Shown here: piece after piece, positions 1 through 7,856 of the stretch | Position numbering within the stretch: position 1 is the first letter of the stretch | How the letters are laid out: every line of letters starts with the position of its first letter | From: JAGVSV01 sp050952845 | Lineage (GTDB): Bacteria > Bacillota > Clostridia > Christensenellales > Aristaeellaceae | Length of the DNA: 64,000 nucleotides | Reading direction: 5' to 3' | Assembly: GCA_050952845.1 (NCBI GenBank) | Contig: JBMNLP010000001.1 | Span: 1,054,001 to 1,118,000, forward strand | The notes under the pieces: model-generated | Databases searched by the model: none | Told to the model about the DNA's origin: nothing | Seen by the model: only the letters and a program-made list of their open reading frames with translations | Translations under genes and position numbers: made by a program

Positions 1-744
1 ATGGACTATGTTGGGCTGGACAATTTCCGGAATATATTCACGTCAGGTAAGCCTTATGTGAAGTACATGACAAACACGTTGCTGTTCACAGCGGTCAGCA
101 ACGTTGTAAAGATCATACCAGCGCTGTTTCTGGCACTGCTGTTGACTTCCGGTGTCAAGGGCAGCAACCTGTACAGAAGCATCATGTTCTTTCCGTACCT
201 GTTGTCTACCCTGGTGGTGGCTATCATTTTCAGAGCCATGCTGGCGCCGCGCAACGGGTTTGTCAATGGGTTTTTGACGTCTGTTGGTTTGGGCAACTGG
301 ACGCAGCGATGGCTGGCTGATAAGAACTGGGTGTGGCCTTCCATATTTTTTGTCGATGCATGGAAAGGTGTTGGCTATGTGATGACGATTTTCGTAGCTG
401 GGCTCGAATCCATACCGAAGTATTTTTATGAAGCCGGCGATATCGACGGCACCAACTACTTCCAGCGCCTGTGGTTTATCACGTTGCCCATGCTGACGCC
501 GTCGATCACCATCAACCTGGTGTTCGGGCTGACTTATGGGTTGAAGGTGTTTGACATCATCTATGCGCTGACAAATGGTGGTCCTGGCAGGATGACCGAG
601 GTGCTCAACACCGCTATATTCACCGAGATCGGTGCCGGCAACCTGGCCATGGCATCAGCCCTGTCGACGCTGCAGTTTTTGCTGATGACAGTGCTGGGCT
701 ATTTTGTTGTCAAGCTGATGCTGAAGAGAGAGGTAGAGGCATGA
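1..744 (+). CDS. Carbohydrate ABC transporter permease, MalF/UgpA type (5' end outside window)
   Basis: Inner-membrane subunit of a CUT1-type sugar importer; with its partner it forms the channel fed by an extracellular binding protein. The 247 visible residues hold about five hydrophobic spans and the cytoplasmic EAA loop (YEAGDIDGTNYFQRLWFITL, near residues 140-159) that docks on the ATPase. The family is normally about 290-310 residues, and the first residues (MDYVGLDNFRNIF) match the sequence that usually follows the first membrane span, so the real start probably lies before base 1. The stop overlaps the next permease by 4 bp, indicating translational coupling. Substrate cannot be told; no binding protein or ATPase is in view. 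Confidence 0.9.
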   Translation: MDYVGLDNFRNIFTSGKPYVKYMTNTLLFTAVSNVVKIIPALFLALLLTSGVKGSNLYRSIMFFPYLLSTLVVAIIFRAMLAPRNGFVNGFLTSVGLGNWTQRWLADKNWVWPSIFFVDAWKGVGYVMTIFVAGLESIPKYFYEAGDIDGTNYFQRLWFITLPMLTPSITINLVFGLTYGLKVFDIIYALTNGGPGRMTEVLNTAIFTEIGAGNLAMASALSTLQFLLMTVLGYFVVKLMLKREVEA

Positions 745-1568
745 AGCGGAAAAGATTCGTCCTGCTGGTCGCCAAGCACGTGTTTCTGCTGCTCGTCAGC
801 ATCGTGTTTTTGCTTCCCTTTGTGATCATCTTTCTGGGAGCTTTCAAGACAGGGGCTGAGGCTAAGCTGATGCGGCTATCGCTGCCTGGTGAAGTTATTT
901 GGTGGGACAACTTTGCGAAGGTTATTGAGCGCGGTAACCTGATCCGTTCGTTTTTCAACAGCGCGCTGTATTCTATTTGTGGCACGGGCGGCGGGGTGCT
1001 CCTCAGCGCACTGGCGGCGTTTGTGCTATCCCGGCGCAGGACGCCCCTCAACAACGCGGTATATTTTTTTATGATCATGGGCATTGTCCTGCCCGTCAAC
1101 ATGGCGGCGCTGATCCAAGCGATGAAGCAGTTTGCGCTGATGGGCACGCAGATCGGCATCATCCTGCTATATATCGCCACCACCATCCCCATGGCGCTGT
1201 TCATTATCTACGGCTTTATCGCCACCGTGCCCAGGGATTTGGATGAAGCGGCACTGATTGATGGCGCTTCGCCCATCAGAATGTTTGTGTTTATCGTACT
1301 GCCGCTGTTGAAGCCCGTGCTGGTGACGGTATCGCTGCTGGGTTTTACCGGGATATGGAACGATTTTCAGACGCCGCTGTATGTGCTCAACACCACGAAA
1401 TACTGGCCGATGACGCTGGCGATATACAACTTTTTTGGCATGTATGAAAACGACTGGAACTATATATTTGCTGACATCGTGCTTACTTGCCTGCCCGCAA
1501 TCATTGTATACCTGATCGGACAGAAGCAGATCATATCCGGCTTGATGAGCGGGGCGGTCAAGGGGTAG
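741..1568 (+). CDS. Carbohydrate ABC transporter permease, MalG/UgpE type
   Basis: Second permease of the CUT1 sugar importer, 275 residues, full length for the family. It has six hydrophobic spans and the EAA loop DEAALIDGASPIRMFVFIVL at about residues 168-187. It starts inside the stop of the preceding permease (ATGA overlap), so the two are co-translated and presumably form a heterodimer. The 3' end overlaps the convergent helicase gene by 11 bp, leaving no room for a separate terminator between them. Substrate unknown. Confidence 0.93.
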   Translation: MKRKRFVLLVAKHVFLLLVSIVFLLPFVIIFLGAFKTGAEAKLMRLSLPGEVIWWDNFAKVIERGNLIRSFFNSALYSICGTGGGVLLSALAAFVLSRRRTPLNNAVYFFMIMGIVLPVNMAALIQAMKQFALMGTQIGIILLYIATTIPMALFIIYGFIATVPRDLDEAALIDGASPIRMFVFIVLPLLKPVLVTVSLLGFTGIWNDFQTPLYVLNTTKYWPMTLAIYNFFGMYENDWNYIFADIVLTCLPAIIVYLIGQKQIISGLMSGAVKG

Positions 1569-3774
1569 ATGCGCCGTTGCCGGGCAGGCTGGTGTGATAC
1601 TGGCTGATCAATCGTTCCACATGCCGCCTGGCGATGCTGGAGGAGAGCGCTTCTTCTTCTGCTGAGGGGGCGCTTTCGCCCATCAGCCCTAAGAACTGGC
1701 TGACCTTCAGCCCCAGAGCGTCCTGGATGTCGGCGTCGCTGCCCTGCGGGCTGACCAAATAATAGCACAGCAGCGAATCCTTCTGGCCGATGCGGTGCGC
1801 ACGGTCCTCTGCCTGGCTGTGGACAGCGGGTGACCAGTCCAGCTCGCCGAATACCACGCAGGTGGCCTGTTGCAGGTTTAAGCCGGAGGCGGCGCGCAGC
1901 GACACGCAGCACAGCGACGTGCGGCCGGCCATGAAACGCTCGACGCTGGCTTCCTTCTGCGCCGCTGTTTCGCGCCCCGTGATGAATACGGGGGACAGGG
2001 ATTTGAGTTCCCGCCTGTAGGTGTCCATCACGGCGTGATGATGTGCAAACAACAGCACCCTTTCGCCGGATTCGACCAACGCTCGGACGAACTGCGCTAC
2101 ATAGGGCGCTTTGGCGATGCCGTTGGCTTGCCGTTCTTCCTGCGATATCTGCCCTTCCAGCAGCGCGCGCTCCGAAGGGGTCAGCGCGCTGTCGCGCCAT
2201 ATCAACAAGCGGTCTATAACCGGCAGCATCAGCTTTTTGTACAGCGCGCTGTCGGTATCGATGGCCTGCACCAGGCGGCGTTTTTCAGGCAGCTCGGGCA
2301 GCACCTCCCGCTTGGTGCGGCGCAGCATCAGCCCCTCGCGACGTAGGTGTTCGCCCAGCAAATCGGGCTTGATGACAACGGCGTTGCCATACCCATAGCA
2401 CCATTCGCGGGAGAAGGACTCCCAATCGCCCAGAAACTGATAGTCTAAAATGTTGACGATGTTCCATATTTCGCCACCCTGGTTGTATATCGGTGTGCCA
2501 GAAAGGCCTATCACCCGGTCGGCGGCGCTTGCCAGCAGGCTCGCAGCGGAGTATTTTTCAGTGCCGCGGTGGCGCAGCTCCTGTATTTCGTCGAACACAA
2601 CGGTCTGGAAGGCATAGTTGGGCAGCGCTTCTTTCCAGCCGCGCAGCAGCAGGTAATGGACGATGTAGATGTCGGCTGCGGGCAGATGGTAGGGCGTCAG
2701 CCCCTGCAGGGAATGGACGGACATTTCTTTGCCGTCCTTGTGCAGGAAACGGCGGATTTCGCTCTGCCAGTTGAGCGACAGATGTGGCGGCACGACGATC
2801 AGGCAGGGAAAGGTGTTCAATGCAGCCAGGCAGGCCAGGCACTGGACGGTTTTTCCCAGGCCCATCTCATCGGCCAATAGCCCGCGGCTGGTGTGATACA
2901 GCCAGGCGGCGCCACGCTGCTGAAAGTTACGCAGTTCGCCGCGAAAGCGTGATGCCGGGATGCGCACTTCTGGCGGGGTGCGGCGCAGCGTTTCGCGCTG
3001 CAGCGCGTAAGCCCGTGCCTCGTCCAGCGCTGTCTGCCAGCGGGCTTTATCCTGAGCAGCTACTGTCAGCGGATACCGCTGCATCAGCCAATTCAGGTCG
3101 CCCACGACGCGCCGGTGCGCAGCGAAATAGGCCGTGCCACGTTTGCCCTTGTCTGCTCCCGGGAACAGGCGCTTGGCTAACTCTGTAACAGCGGGTTCGC
3201 CTTTGATCATCCAACATTTCCGCTGCCTGTTGTAGGAGAGCGTACCGTATGTATATCCATCTGCAGGCGCCGATACAAGGTAGGCAGGCAGCTTGTTTTG
3301 GATGGATACGTCCAAAGGTGTCGACGGGGATGTGACTTCAAACCGTGGCTCCGGCAGCAGCGCGGGCCGTGGGGCTGCATCGGCCTTTGCTTTTGCCTGC
3401 CCCGGCGGGGCAGCGATGCCCCACAGCCTCTGCAGGCTGATCAGCACCACGGGCTTGCCGCCAACCTCGCTGGGGAGCGCAAGCGACCGCTCGCATACGA
3501 TGACGAGCGCGGCCACCATCGGCGAGGCAGCATAGCGCGCGGCTTGCTGGAGCAGGCTTTTTTTGTTGGGTTTGTCCCGCTTTACCTCAATGCCGATGTC
3601 GTGCGCCAAAAAATCGATGCGGCAGCGCGGCGCCACCTTCGCTTCATGCAGGCAATCGATGCCATGCCGCCTCAGCGCCTCGGCTACCTGTTCGTGCAGG
3701 TTGTATTCAGCCAGGGACACCGGCGTGCGAAGGGTGCTCAGCGCGCTTACCACGCGCTCCAAGGAATCCGCCAT
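1558..3774 (-). CDS. SNF2-family helicase with N-terminal PD-(D/E)XK-like domain
   Basis: Predicted ATP-dependent DNA translocase of the Swi2/Snf2 (SMARCAL1-like) group, 738 residues. The helicase core has the Walker A sequence LLADEMGLGKTVQ at about 300-312, the Walker B box DEIQ near 395, and a C-terminal half ending in AEDRAHRIGQ (motif VI). The first about 100 residues look like a PD-(D/E)XK nuclease: RIDFL (about 53-57), IEVK (about 62-65), then LLQQAARYA. An in-frame ATG exists at 3849, but the ATG at 3774 directly follows AGGAGG and is preferred. It is a single-gene unit convergent with the sugar permeases. Repair, restart or defence roles are all possible; the sequence does not decide. 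Confidence 0.85.
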   Translation of the reverse strand: MADSLERVVSALSTLRTPVSLAEYNLHEQVAEALRRHGIDCLHEAKVAPRCRIDFLAHDIGIEVKRDKPNKKSLLQQAARYAASPMVAALVIVCERSLALPSEVGGKPVVLISLQRLWGIAAPPGQAKAKADAAPRPALLPEPRFEVTSPSTPLDVSIQNKLPAYLVSAPADGYTYGTLSYNRQRKCWMIKGEPAVTELAKRLFPGADKGKRGTAYFAAHRRVVGDLNWLMQRYPLTVAAQDKARWQTALDEARAYALQRETLRRTPPEVRIPASRFRGELRNFQQRGAAWLYHTSRGLLADEMGLGKTVQCLACLAALNTFPCLIVVPPHLSLNWQSEIRRFLHKDGKEMSVHSLQGLTPYHLPAADIYIVHYLLLRGWKEALPNYAFQTVVFDEIQELRHRGTEKYSAASLLASAADRVIGLSGTPIYNQGGEIWNIVNILDYQFLGDWESFSREWCYGYGNAVVIKPDLLGEHLRREGLMLRRTKREVLPELPEKRRLVQAIDTDSALYKKLMLPVIDRLLIWRDSALTPSERALLEGQISQEERQANGIAKAPYVAQFVRALVESGERVLLFAHHHAVMDTYRRELKSLSPVFITGRETAAQKEASVERFMAGRTSLCCVSLRAASGLNLQQATCVVFGELDWSPAVHSQAEDRAHRIGQKDSLLCYYLVSPQGSDADIQDALGLKVSQFLGLMGESAPSAEEEALSSSIARRHVERLISQYHTSLPGNGASTP

Positions 3775-3804
3775 GCCGCCTCCTGATTGTCCATTGTCAA
3801 ATGG

Positions 3805-3833
3805 AGTATACCCCAATGCACGATTGTTTACAA
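3805..3833 (-). promoter_or_regulatory. Promoter of the SNF2 helicase gene with palindrome over -35
   Basis: On the minus strand TTGTAA (3833-3828), a 17-bp spacer and TATACT (3810-3805) lie 30 bp before the helicase start. The -35 sits in an inverted repeat GATTGT-tt-ACAATC at 3822-3835, which is also just upstream of the divergent L,D-transpeptidase promoter and could be an operator shared by both. Confidence 0.5.
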
Positions 3834-3853
3834 TCTGTTGACAGGCCATGCCC

Positions 3854-3882
3854 TTGATGCATCAGGCGCATTTTGGTATGAT
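3854..3882 (+). promoter_or_regulatory. Promoter of the L,D-transpeptidase gene
   Basis: TTGATG (3854-3859), 17-bp spacer, TATGAT (3877-3882) with an extended -10 TGG just before it. It lies 26 bp upstream of the start codon and back to back with the helicase promoter. Confidence 0.55.
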
Positions 3883-3908
3883 CAATAATATCCTGCAAGG
3901 AGGAAACG

Positions 3909-5672
3909 ATGAGAAGGAAGGCGACGTTGTATCTGGTTTGTATCATGCTGCTTGGCATGCTGCCGGCAGCGCGCGCGGCGTCGCTCGCGTTCGCGGATAT
4001 CCCCCCGGTGTTTCGCCCCGGCAAGGCTGAGCGGGTTGGTATTTCATGTGCCGTGGAAGGCAATGTGTCCCTTGTGCTGACGGATGTTTCGGGGAACCTG
4101 CTGGCTACCCTTTACGACCGCATCCCCGCCGTACCCGGCGTGAACCACATCACCTGGGACGGCTTGGGTTTGGACGGTATTCCGCTGCCGGAGGGACAAT
4201 ACGTATTGAAAGCCGAGCAAGGCAGCCAAAGCGTCGTTCAGGATATTGCCGTTGGAGCGCCCAGCCCGGTGCTGTCGCTGTCTGTCAGCGACGCCACGGT
4301 GGTTCCCGGGGGCGAGTGGGCGATGGACATCGCGCTCAACATGCCGGGCACGCTGCGCATCGCGCTGGACATGCAGGGCGAAACCGCCGATGTGTTCAAC
4401 CAGCATATTGACGCTGGCAGCCTGACAGTTGCCTGGGACGGGCGGATCGGCGGCGAGGCGTTGGCGCCGGGCATGTACATGCTGTCGCTGACGCTGACCG
4501 ACGACCAGGGCTTTTCCGGCAATACGCAGCATGTGCTGCTGCAGGTAACCGACGCGCCCCGGGAAACTGCGCAGCCCGTGGCAGCGCCCAGCGTAACGGC
4601 TGCGCCGCCGAAGAAGCCGCACTACACCATCCCCAGCAAGGAGCCCATGGCGGACCGTGCCCTTGGCTCCAGCTACTGGATGCTGCCTGTGGGCGAATGG
4701 AACGAGCAAGCCATATGGGATGTGATGGTGCAGCCCATCACCGTGGTGGTCGGCGGCGACCAGCGCTCGACCTATAAGCTGCGCCGCACGCCCGACAGCA
4801 GCACAAAGGGCGAAAACATCATCGGCGAGATCAGCTATGAAGCGCAAGGGGTGCACGTGCTGGAAACACGCGATGACGGCTGGGCGCTGGTCGAGGTGTT
4901 CAACAGTTCCTACGGGCCGAACTGCCGGTCGCGGCCGGGCTGGGGCAACACCGATGACCTGATCAAGGGCTATGTCCAGACAGAAAACCTGAAAACCATC
5001 ACGCCCCGCGCCGACTACGGGCTGCTGATCGACAAGCTAAAGCAGAAGATGTATGTCTTTAAAGAGGGCAAGCTGTTCACCGAGCTGGTCATATCCACCG
5101 GCAAGCCCACCAAGCAGCAGCCCTGGAATGAAACGCCGGCGGGCGAGTTCCTGATGGTCAGCCGGACGGGAACATTCAACGCCGGCAACCTGGTCTGCCA
5201 GATGGCGATGCGCGTCAACGGCGGCGCGCTGATCCATGAGGTGCCCTACATCTATTACGAAGACAGGGATTTGAAGGATTACAGCGCGCAGGAGGCGCAG
5301 CTGGGCGAGAAGGCCAGCCACGGCTGCATCCGCGTGCAGCGGAAGAACAACGCCGACGGCATCAACATGACCTGGCTGTGGAACAACATCAAGGTCAACA
5401 CCAAGGTGCTGATCTGGGACGATTTTCCGGGCCGTTTCTATGAATACCCGGAAGACAACATGACGCTGTACTACAACCCCGAAGGCGGCAAGTATTATCA
5501 TACCGACCAGAACTGCCCCAGCATCAGGGCCAGATTCCTGCCACTGCCCGGTTCTTTTACCTATGAGGAATTGGACGACACCGCCTACGCCAAGCTGAAG
5601 CCCTGCTTTGCCTGCAACCCGCCGCTGAGAAAGTCCGACATCGACCAGATCAACCGGGAAAATGGGTTTTGA
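3909..5672 (+). CDS. Secreted L,D-transpeptidase (YkuD) with FlgD-like Ig repeats and C-terminal Cys motif
   Basis: Exported cell-wall enzyme expected to form 3-3 cross-links or attach proteins to peptidoglycan. The 587-residue protein has a signal peptide (residues 1-24, ending near AARAAS), two FlgD-type Ig-like repeats each containing a WDG motif (about 30-115 and 125-205), a Pro-rich linker, an SH3-like segment (about 300-360), and a YkuD domain with catalytic SHGCIRVQ (His471, Cys473). The last 60 residues hold YYHTDQNCPS followed by PCFAC, resembling the Ada-like metal-binding tail found on some secreted nucleases. AGGAGG lies 5 bp before the ATG. Monocistronic: the next gene has its own promoter. 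Confidence 0.9.
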   Translation: MRRKATLYLVCIMLLGMLPAARAASLAFADIPPVFRPGKAERVGISCAVEGNVSLVLTDVSGNLLATLYDRIPAVPGVNHITWDGLGLDGIPLPEGQYVLKAEQGSQSVVQDIAVGAPSPVLSLSVSDATVVPGGEWAMDIALNMPGTLRIALDMQGETADVFNQHIDAGSLTVAWDGRIGGEALAPGMYMLSLTLTDDQGFSGNTQHVLLQVTDAPRETAQPVAAPSVTAAPPKKPHYTIPSKEPMADRALGSSYWMLPVGEWNEQAIWDVMVQPITVVVGGDQRSTYKLRRTPDSSTKGENIIGEISYEAQGVHVLETRDDGWALVEVFNSSYGPNCRSRPGWGNTDDLIKGYVQTENLKTITPRADYGLLIDKLKQKMYVFKEGKLFTELVISTGKPTKQQPWNETPAGEFLMVSRTGTFNAGNLVCQMAMRVNGGALIHEVPYIYYEDRDLKDYSAQEAQLGEKASHGCIRVQRKNNADGINMTWLWNNIKVNTKVLIWDDFPGRFYEYPEDNMTLYYNPEGGKYYHTDQNCPSIRARFLPLPGSFTYEELDDTAYAKLKPCFACNPPLRKSDIDQINRENGF

Positions 5673-5692
5673 ACCCGGTGTATATCGCGCAG

Positions 5693-5721
5693 TTGCAAGC
5701 ATCAAAAAAAAACAGTATACT
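5693..5721 (+). promoter_or_regulatory. Promoter of the Asp23-like/fakA unit
   Basis: TTGCAA (5693-5698), 17-bp A-rich spacer, TATACT (5716-5721), 45 bp upstream of the Asp23-like start codon. Confidence 0.65.
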
Positions 5722-5766
5722 GTTCATGGTCGGTTGTTTCAGCACCGATAAGGAGGTCTTTGCCTG

Positions 5767-6117
5767 ATGGAGTTCAAGATAAAAAATGATATCGGAACCA
5801 TCTTCATTTCCGAAGAGGTGATGCTGAAAGTTGTCGGGTATGCGGCGTTGGAGTGCTACGGCATTGTGGCGATGTCCTCCAAGCGTGCCAAAGACGGCAT
5901 TGTCGAATGGCTTGGGCGGGAAAACCTCAGCAAGGGCGTTCAGATTAAAGCCGTTGACGACATGGTGGACGTGGACCTGTTCATCGTGGTGGAATACGGC
6001 ATTTCTGTTACTGCTGTCTGCAATGCCATCAAAGAGGTTGTCCGGTACAAGCTCGAGAGCATGACAGGCATCAAGGTGCGCAATGTCAACATCACCGTTG
6101 AAGGCATCCGTATATAA
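5767..6117 (+). CDS. Asp23/Gls24 family protein (YloU-like)
   Basis: Small cytoplasmic protein of 116 residues spanning the whole Asp23/DUF322 domain: the N-terminal IGTIFISEEVMLKVVGYAAL and the central V-rich strands (VDLFIVVEYG) are typical. In Bacillota this gene commonly sits directly before the fatty acid kinase gene, as here (26-bp gap). The family is associated with membrane/cell-envelope homeostasis and general stress, but no reaction is established. A perfect AAGGAGG precedes the ATG. Confidence 0.9.
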   Translation: MEFKIKNDIGTIFISEEVMLKVVGYAALECYGIVAMSSKRAKDGIVEWLGRENLSKGVQIKAVDDMVDVDLFIVVEYGISVTAVCNAIKEVVRYKLESMTGIKVRNVNITVEGIRI

Positions 6118-6143
6118 TTGGTTGCAAATCGGAGGTACATCCC

Positions 6144-7796
6144 TTGACTGAAGTGAAGACGATTGATGCCGCCATGCTCCGCGAAATGGTTAACGCCGGG
6201 GCAGCTTTGCTGGAAAAAAACAGAGAGGCGATTAACGCGCTCAACGTTTTTCCGGTGCCTGACGGCGATACAGGCACCAACATGTCCATGACCATGATTT
6301 CAGCGGTCAAGGAAATCAACAACAGGGAGCTGGCTTCGACAGGTGAGGCGGCACAGGCGTTGGCTAAAGGCGCGCTGCGTGGCGCGCGTGGCAATAGCGG
6401 TGTCATCCTGTCGCAATTATTCCGTGGCTTTGCAAAGTCGCTGGAGGGCGTTGATACCATCACGCCCCAGCAGTTTGCAGCTGCCATGAAAAACAGCGCC
6501 AAAACCGCTTATAAGGCCGTGATGAAGCCCAAGGAAGGCACCATCCTGACGGTAGCGCGCGTCATCGCAGAGGACATGGTTCGCCAGGCAGACCAGCAGC
6601 CGGATGACTTTTATGCGTTGTTCCGTGTTATGCTGACCAGCGGCGAGGATATATTGAAACGTACCCAGGAGATGTTGCCCGCGTTGAAACAAGCCGGCGT
6701 GGTGGATGCCGGCGGCCGCGGGCTGTTGCTCATTTTGACGGGCTATGATGCAGTGCTGCGTGGCGAACACATCGATGACACCGTGGTCGACATGTCCGGC
6801 GATATCGAAACGGAAGGTGGCTTTTTAGACGACCACGACGCGCTGGACACCATTGAGTTTGCCTATTGCACGGAGTTTTTTATACAAAACTTGCAGGAGG
6901 ATACCCGCGATACCGACATCGCCTCCTTCCGGCGCCGTCTGAACCGCATCGGCGACAGCGTGATGGTGGTGGGCGATCTGTCTTTGGTGAAGGTGCATCT
7001 GCACACCAACGATCCGGGCAAGGCGCTCCAATATGGCGTTGCGCTGGGTGAATTGGTCAATCTGAAAATTGACAACATGCTGCAGCAGCGGCGTGACAAC
7101 TTGGCCAGCAAGGAAGCCATGAATGCCCAGCAACCGCCCAAGCCCTATGGCATGGTATCGGTATCGCTGGGCAAGGGGTTCTCTGACATCTTCGTCGACC
7201 TGGGCGTTGACTGCATCGTCGACGGTGGGCAGACCATGAACCCCAGCATTGAGGATCTGCACAAGGCGGTGGAGAGTATCCACGCCCAGACTGTATTTAT
7301 CCTGCCCAACAACGGCAACATCACCTTAGCTGCGCAGCAGGCAGCCGAAATGTCGGACAAGCAGGTCATTGTTATTCCCACCAAAAACGTCGCCATGGGC
7401 ATTGCCGCCGTCGTTGCTTTTCAGTCCGATTATACGCCCGAGCAGAACGAGCAGCGCATGAACGAAGCGGCTGAAAGGGTGCGCACCGGTACCATCACCT
7501 ATGCTGTGCGCGATACCGACATTGAGGACATGCACATCAAGGAAGGCAGCATCATTGGCCTGAACAACGGGCGCGTTACCACCAACGGCGATTCTGTGCA
7601 GGACATTGCGCTGCGCCTGCTGCACGACATTGTAACCGATGACGATGGGCTGATCACCGTGTATTACGGCGAAAACACCGACCAGCCCGATGCCACAGCA
7701 CTGGGCGAGCAGATTGCGGCGCTTTACCCCAACTGCGATGTGGAGGTTCACTCGGGCGGGCAGCCGCTGTATTATTACCTGCTGTCGGTTGAATAA
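6144..7796 (+). CDS. fakA: Fatty acid kinase catalytic subunit FakA (DAK2 domain, YloV)
   Basis: Phosphorylates exogenous fatty acids held by a FakB (DegV-type) carrier, so they can enter phospholipid synthesis through PlsX/PlsY. The 550-residue length and layout fit: N-terminal DAK2 kinase domain (about 1-200) with the metal/ATP-binding stretch NVFPVPDGDTGTNMSMTM near 33-50 and GARGNSGVILSQ near 77-88, then the FakA middle and C-terminal domains. The start is TTG, placed 8 bp after GGAGG; no better ATG exists. No fakB is in the window. A strong terminator follows. Confidence 0.93.
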   Translation: MTEVKTIDAAMLREMVNAGAALLEKNREAINALNVFPVPDGDTGTNMSMTMISAVKEINNRELASTGEAAQALAKGALRGARGNSGVILSQLFRGFAKSLEGVDTITPQQFAAAMKNSAKTAYKAVMKPKEGTILTVARVIAEDMVRQADQQPDDFYALFRVMLTSGEDILKRTQEMLPALKQAGVVDAGGRGLLLILTGYDAVLRGEHIDDTVVDMSGDIETEGGFLDDHDALDTIEFAYCTEFFIQNLQEDTRDTDIASFRRRLNRIGDSVMVVGDLSLVKVHLHTNDPGKALQYGVALGELVNLKIDNMLQQRRDNLASKEAMNAQQPPKPYGMVSVSLGKGFSDIFVDLGVDCIVDGGQTMNPSIEDLHKAVESIHAQTVFILPNNGNITLAAQQAAEMSDKQVIVIPTKNVAMGIAAVVAFQSDYTPEQNEQRMNEAAERVRTGTITYAVRDTDIEDMHIKEGSIIGLNNGRVTTNGDSVQDIALRLLHDIVTDDDGLITVYYGENTDQPDATALGEQIAALYPNCDVEVHSGGQPLYYYLLSVE

Positions 7797-7813
7797 TTTA
7801 TACCTTATTGATG

Positions 7814-7839
7814 GCTGTCGAGCGTTCGGCAGCTTTTTT
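7814..7839 (+). terminator. Intrinsic terminator after fakA
   Basis: Stem GCTGTCGA (7814-7821), loop GCGT, arm TCGGCAGC (7826-7833; one G-U pair), then six T. It lies 18 bp after the fakA stop and 18 bp before recG. Confidence 0.85.
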
Positions 7840-7856
7840 CCTATGCTGGGGGCTGG

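Noticed and set aside
5664..5676. GGGTT/AACCC over the transpeptidase stop
   Set aside because: Five pairs, 3-base loop, no T-run.
5037..5705. 222-codon frame antisense to the L,D-transpeptidase
   Set aside because: Shadow of a gene with clear catalytic motifs; no ribosome site.
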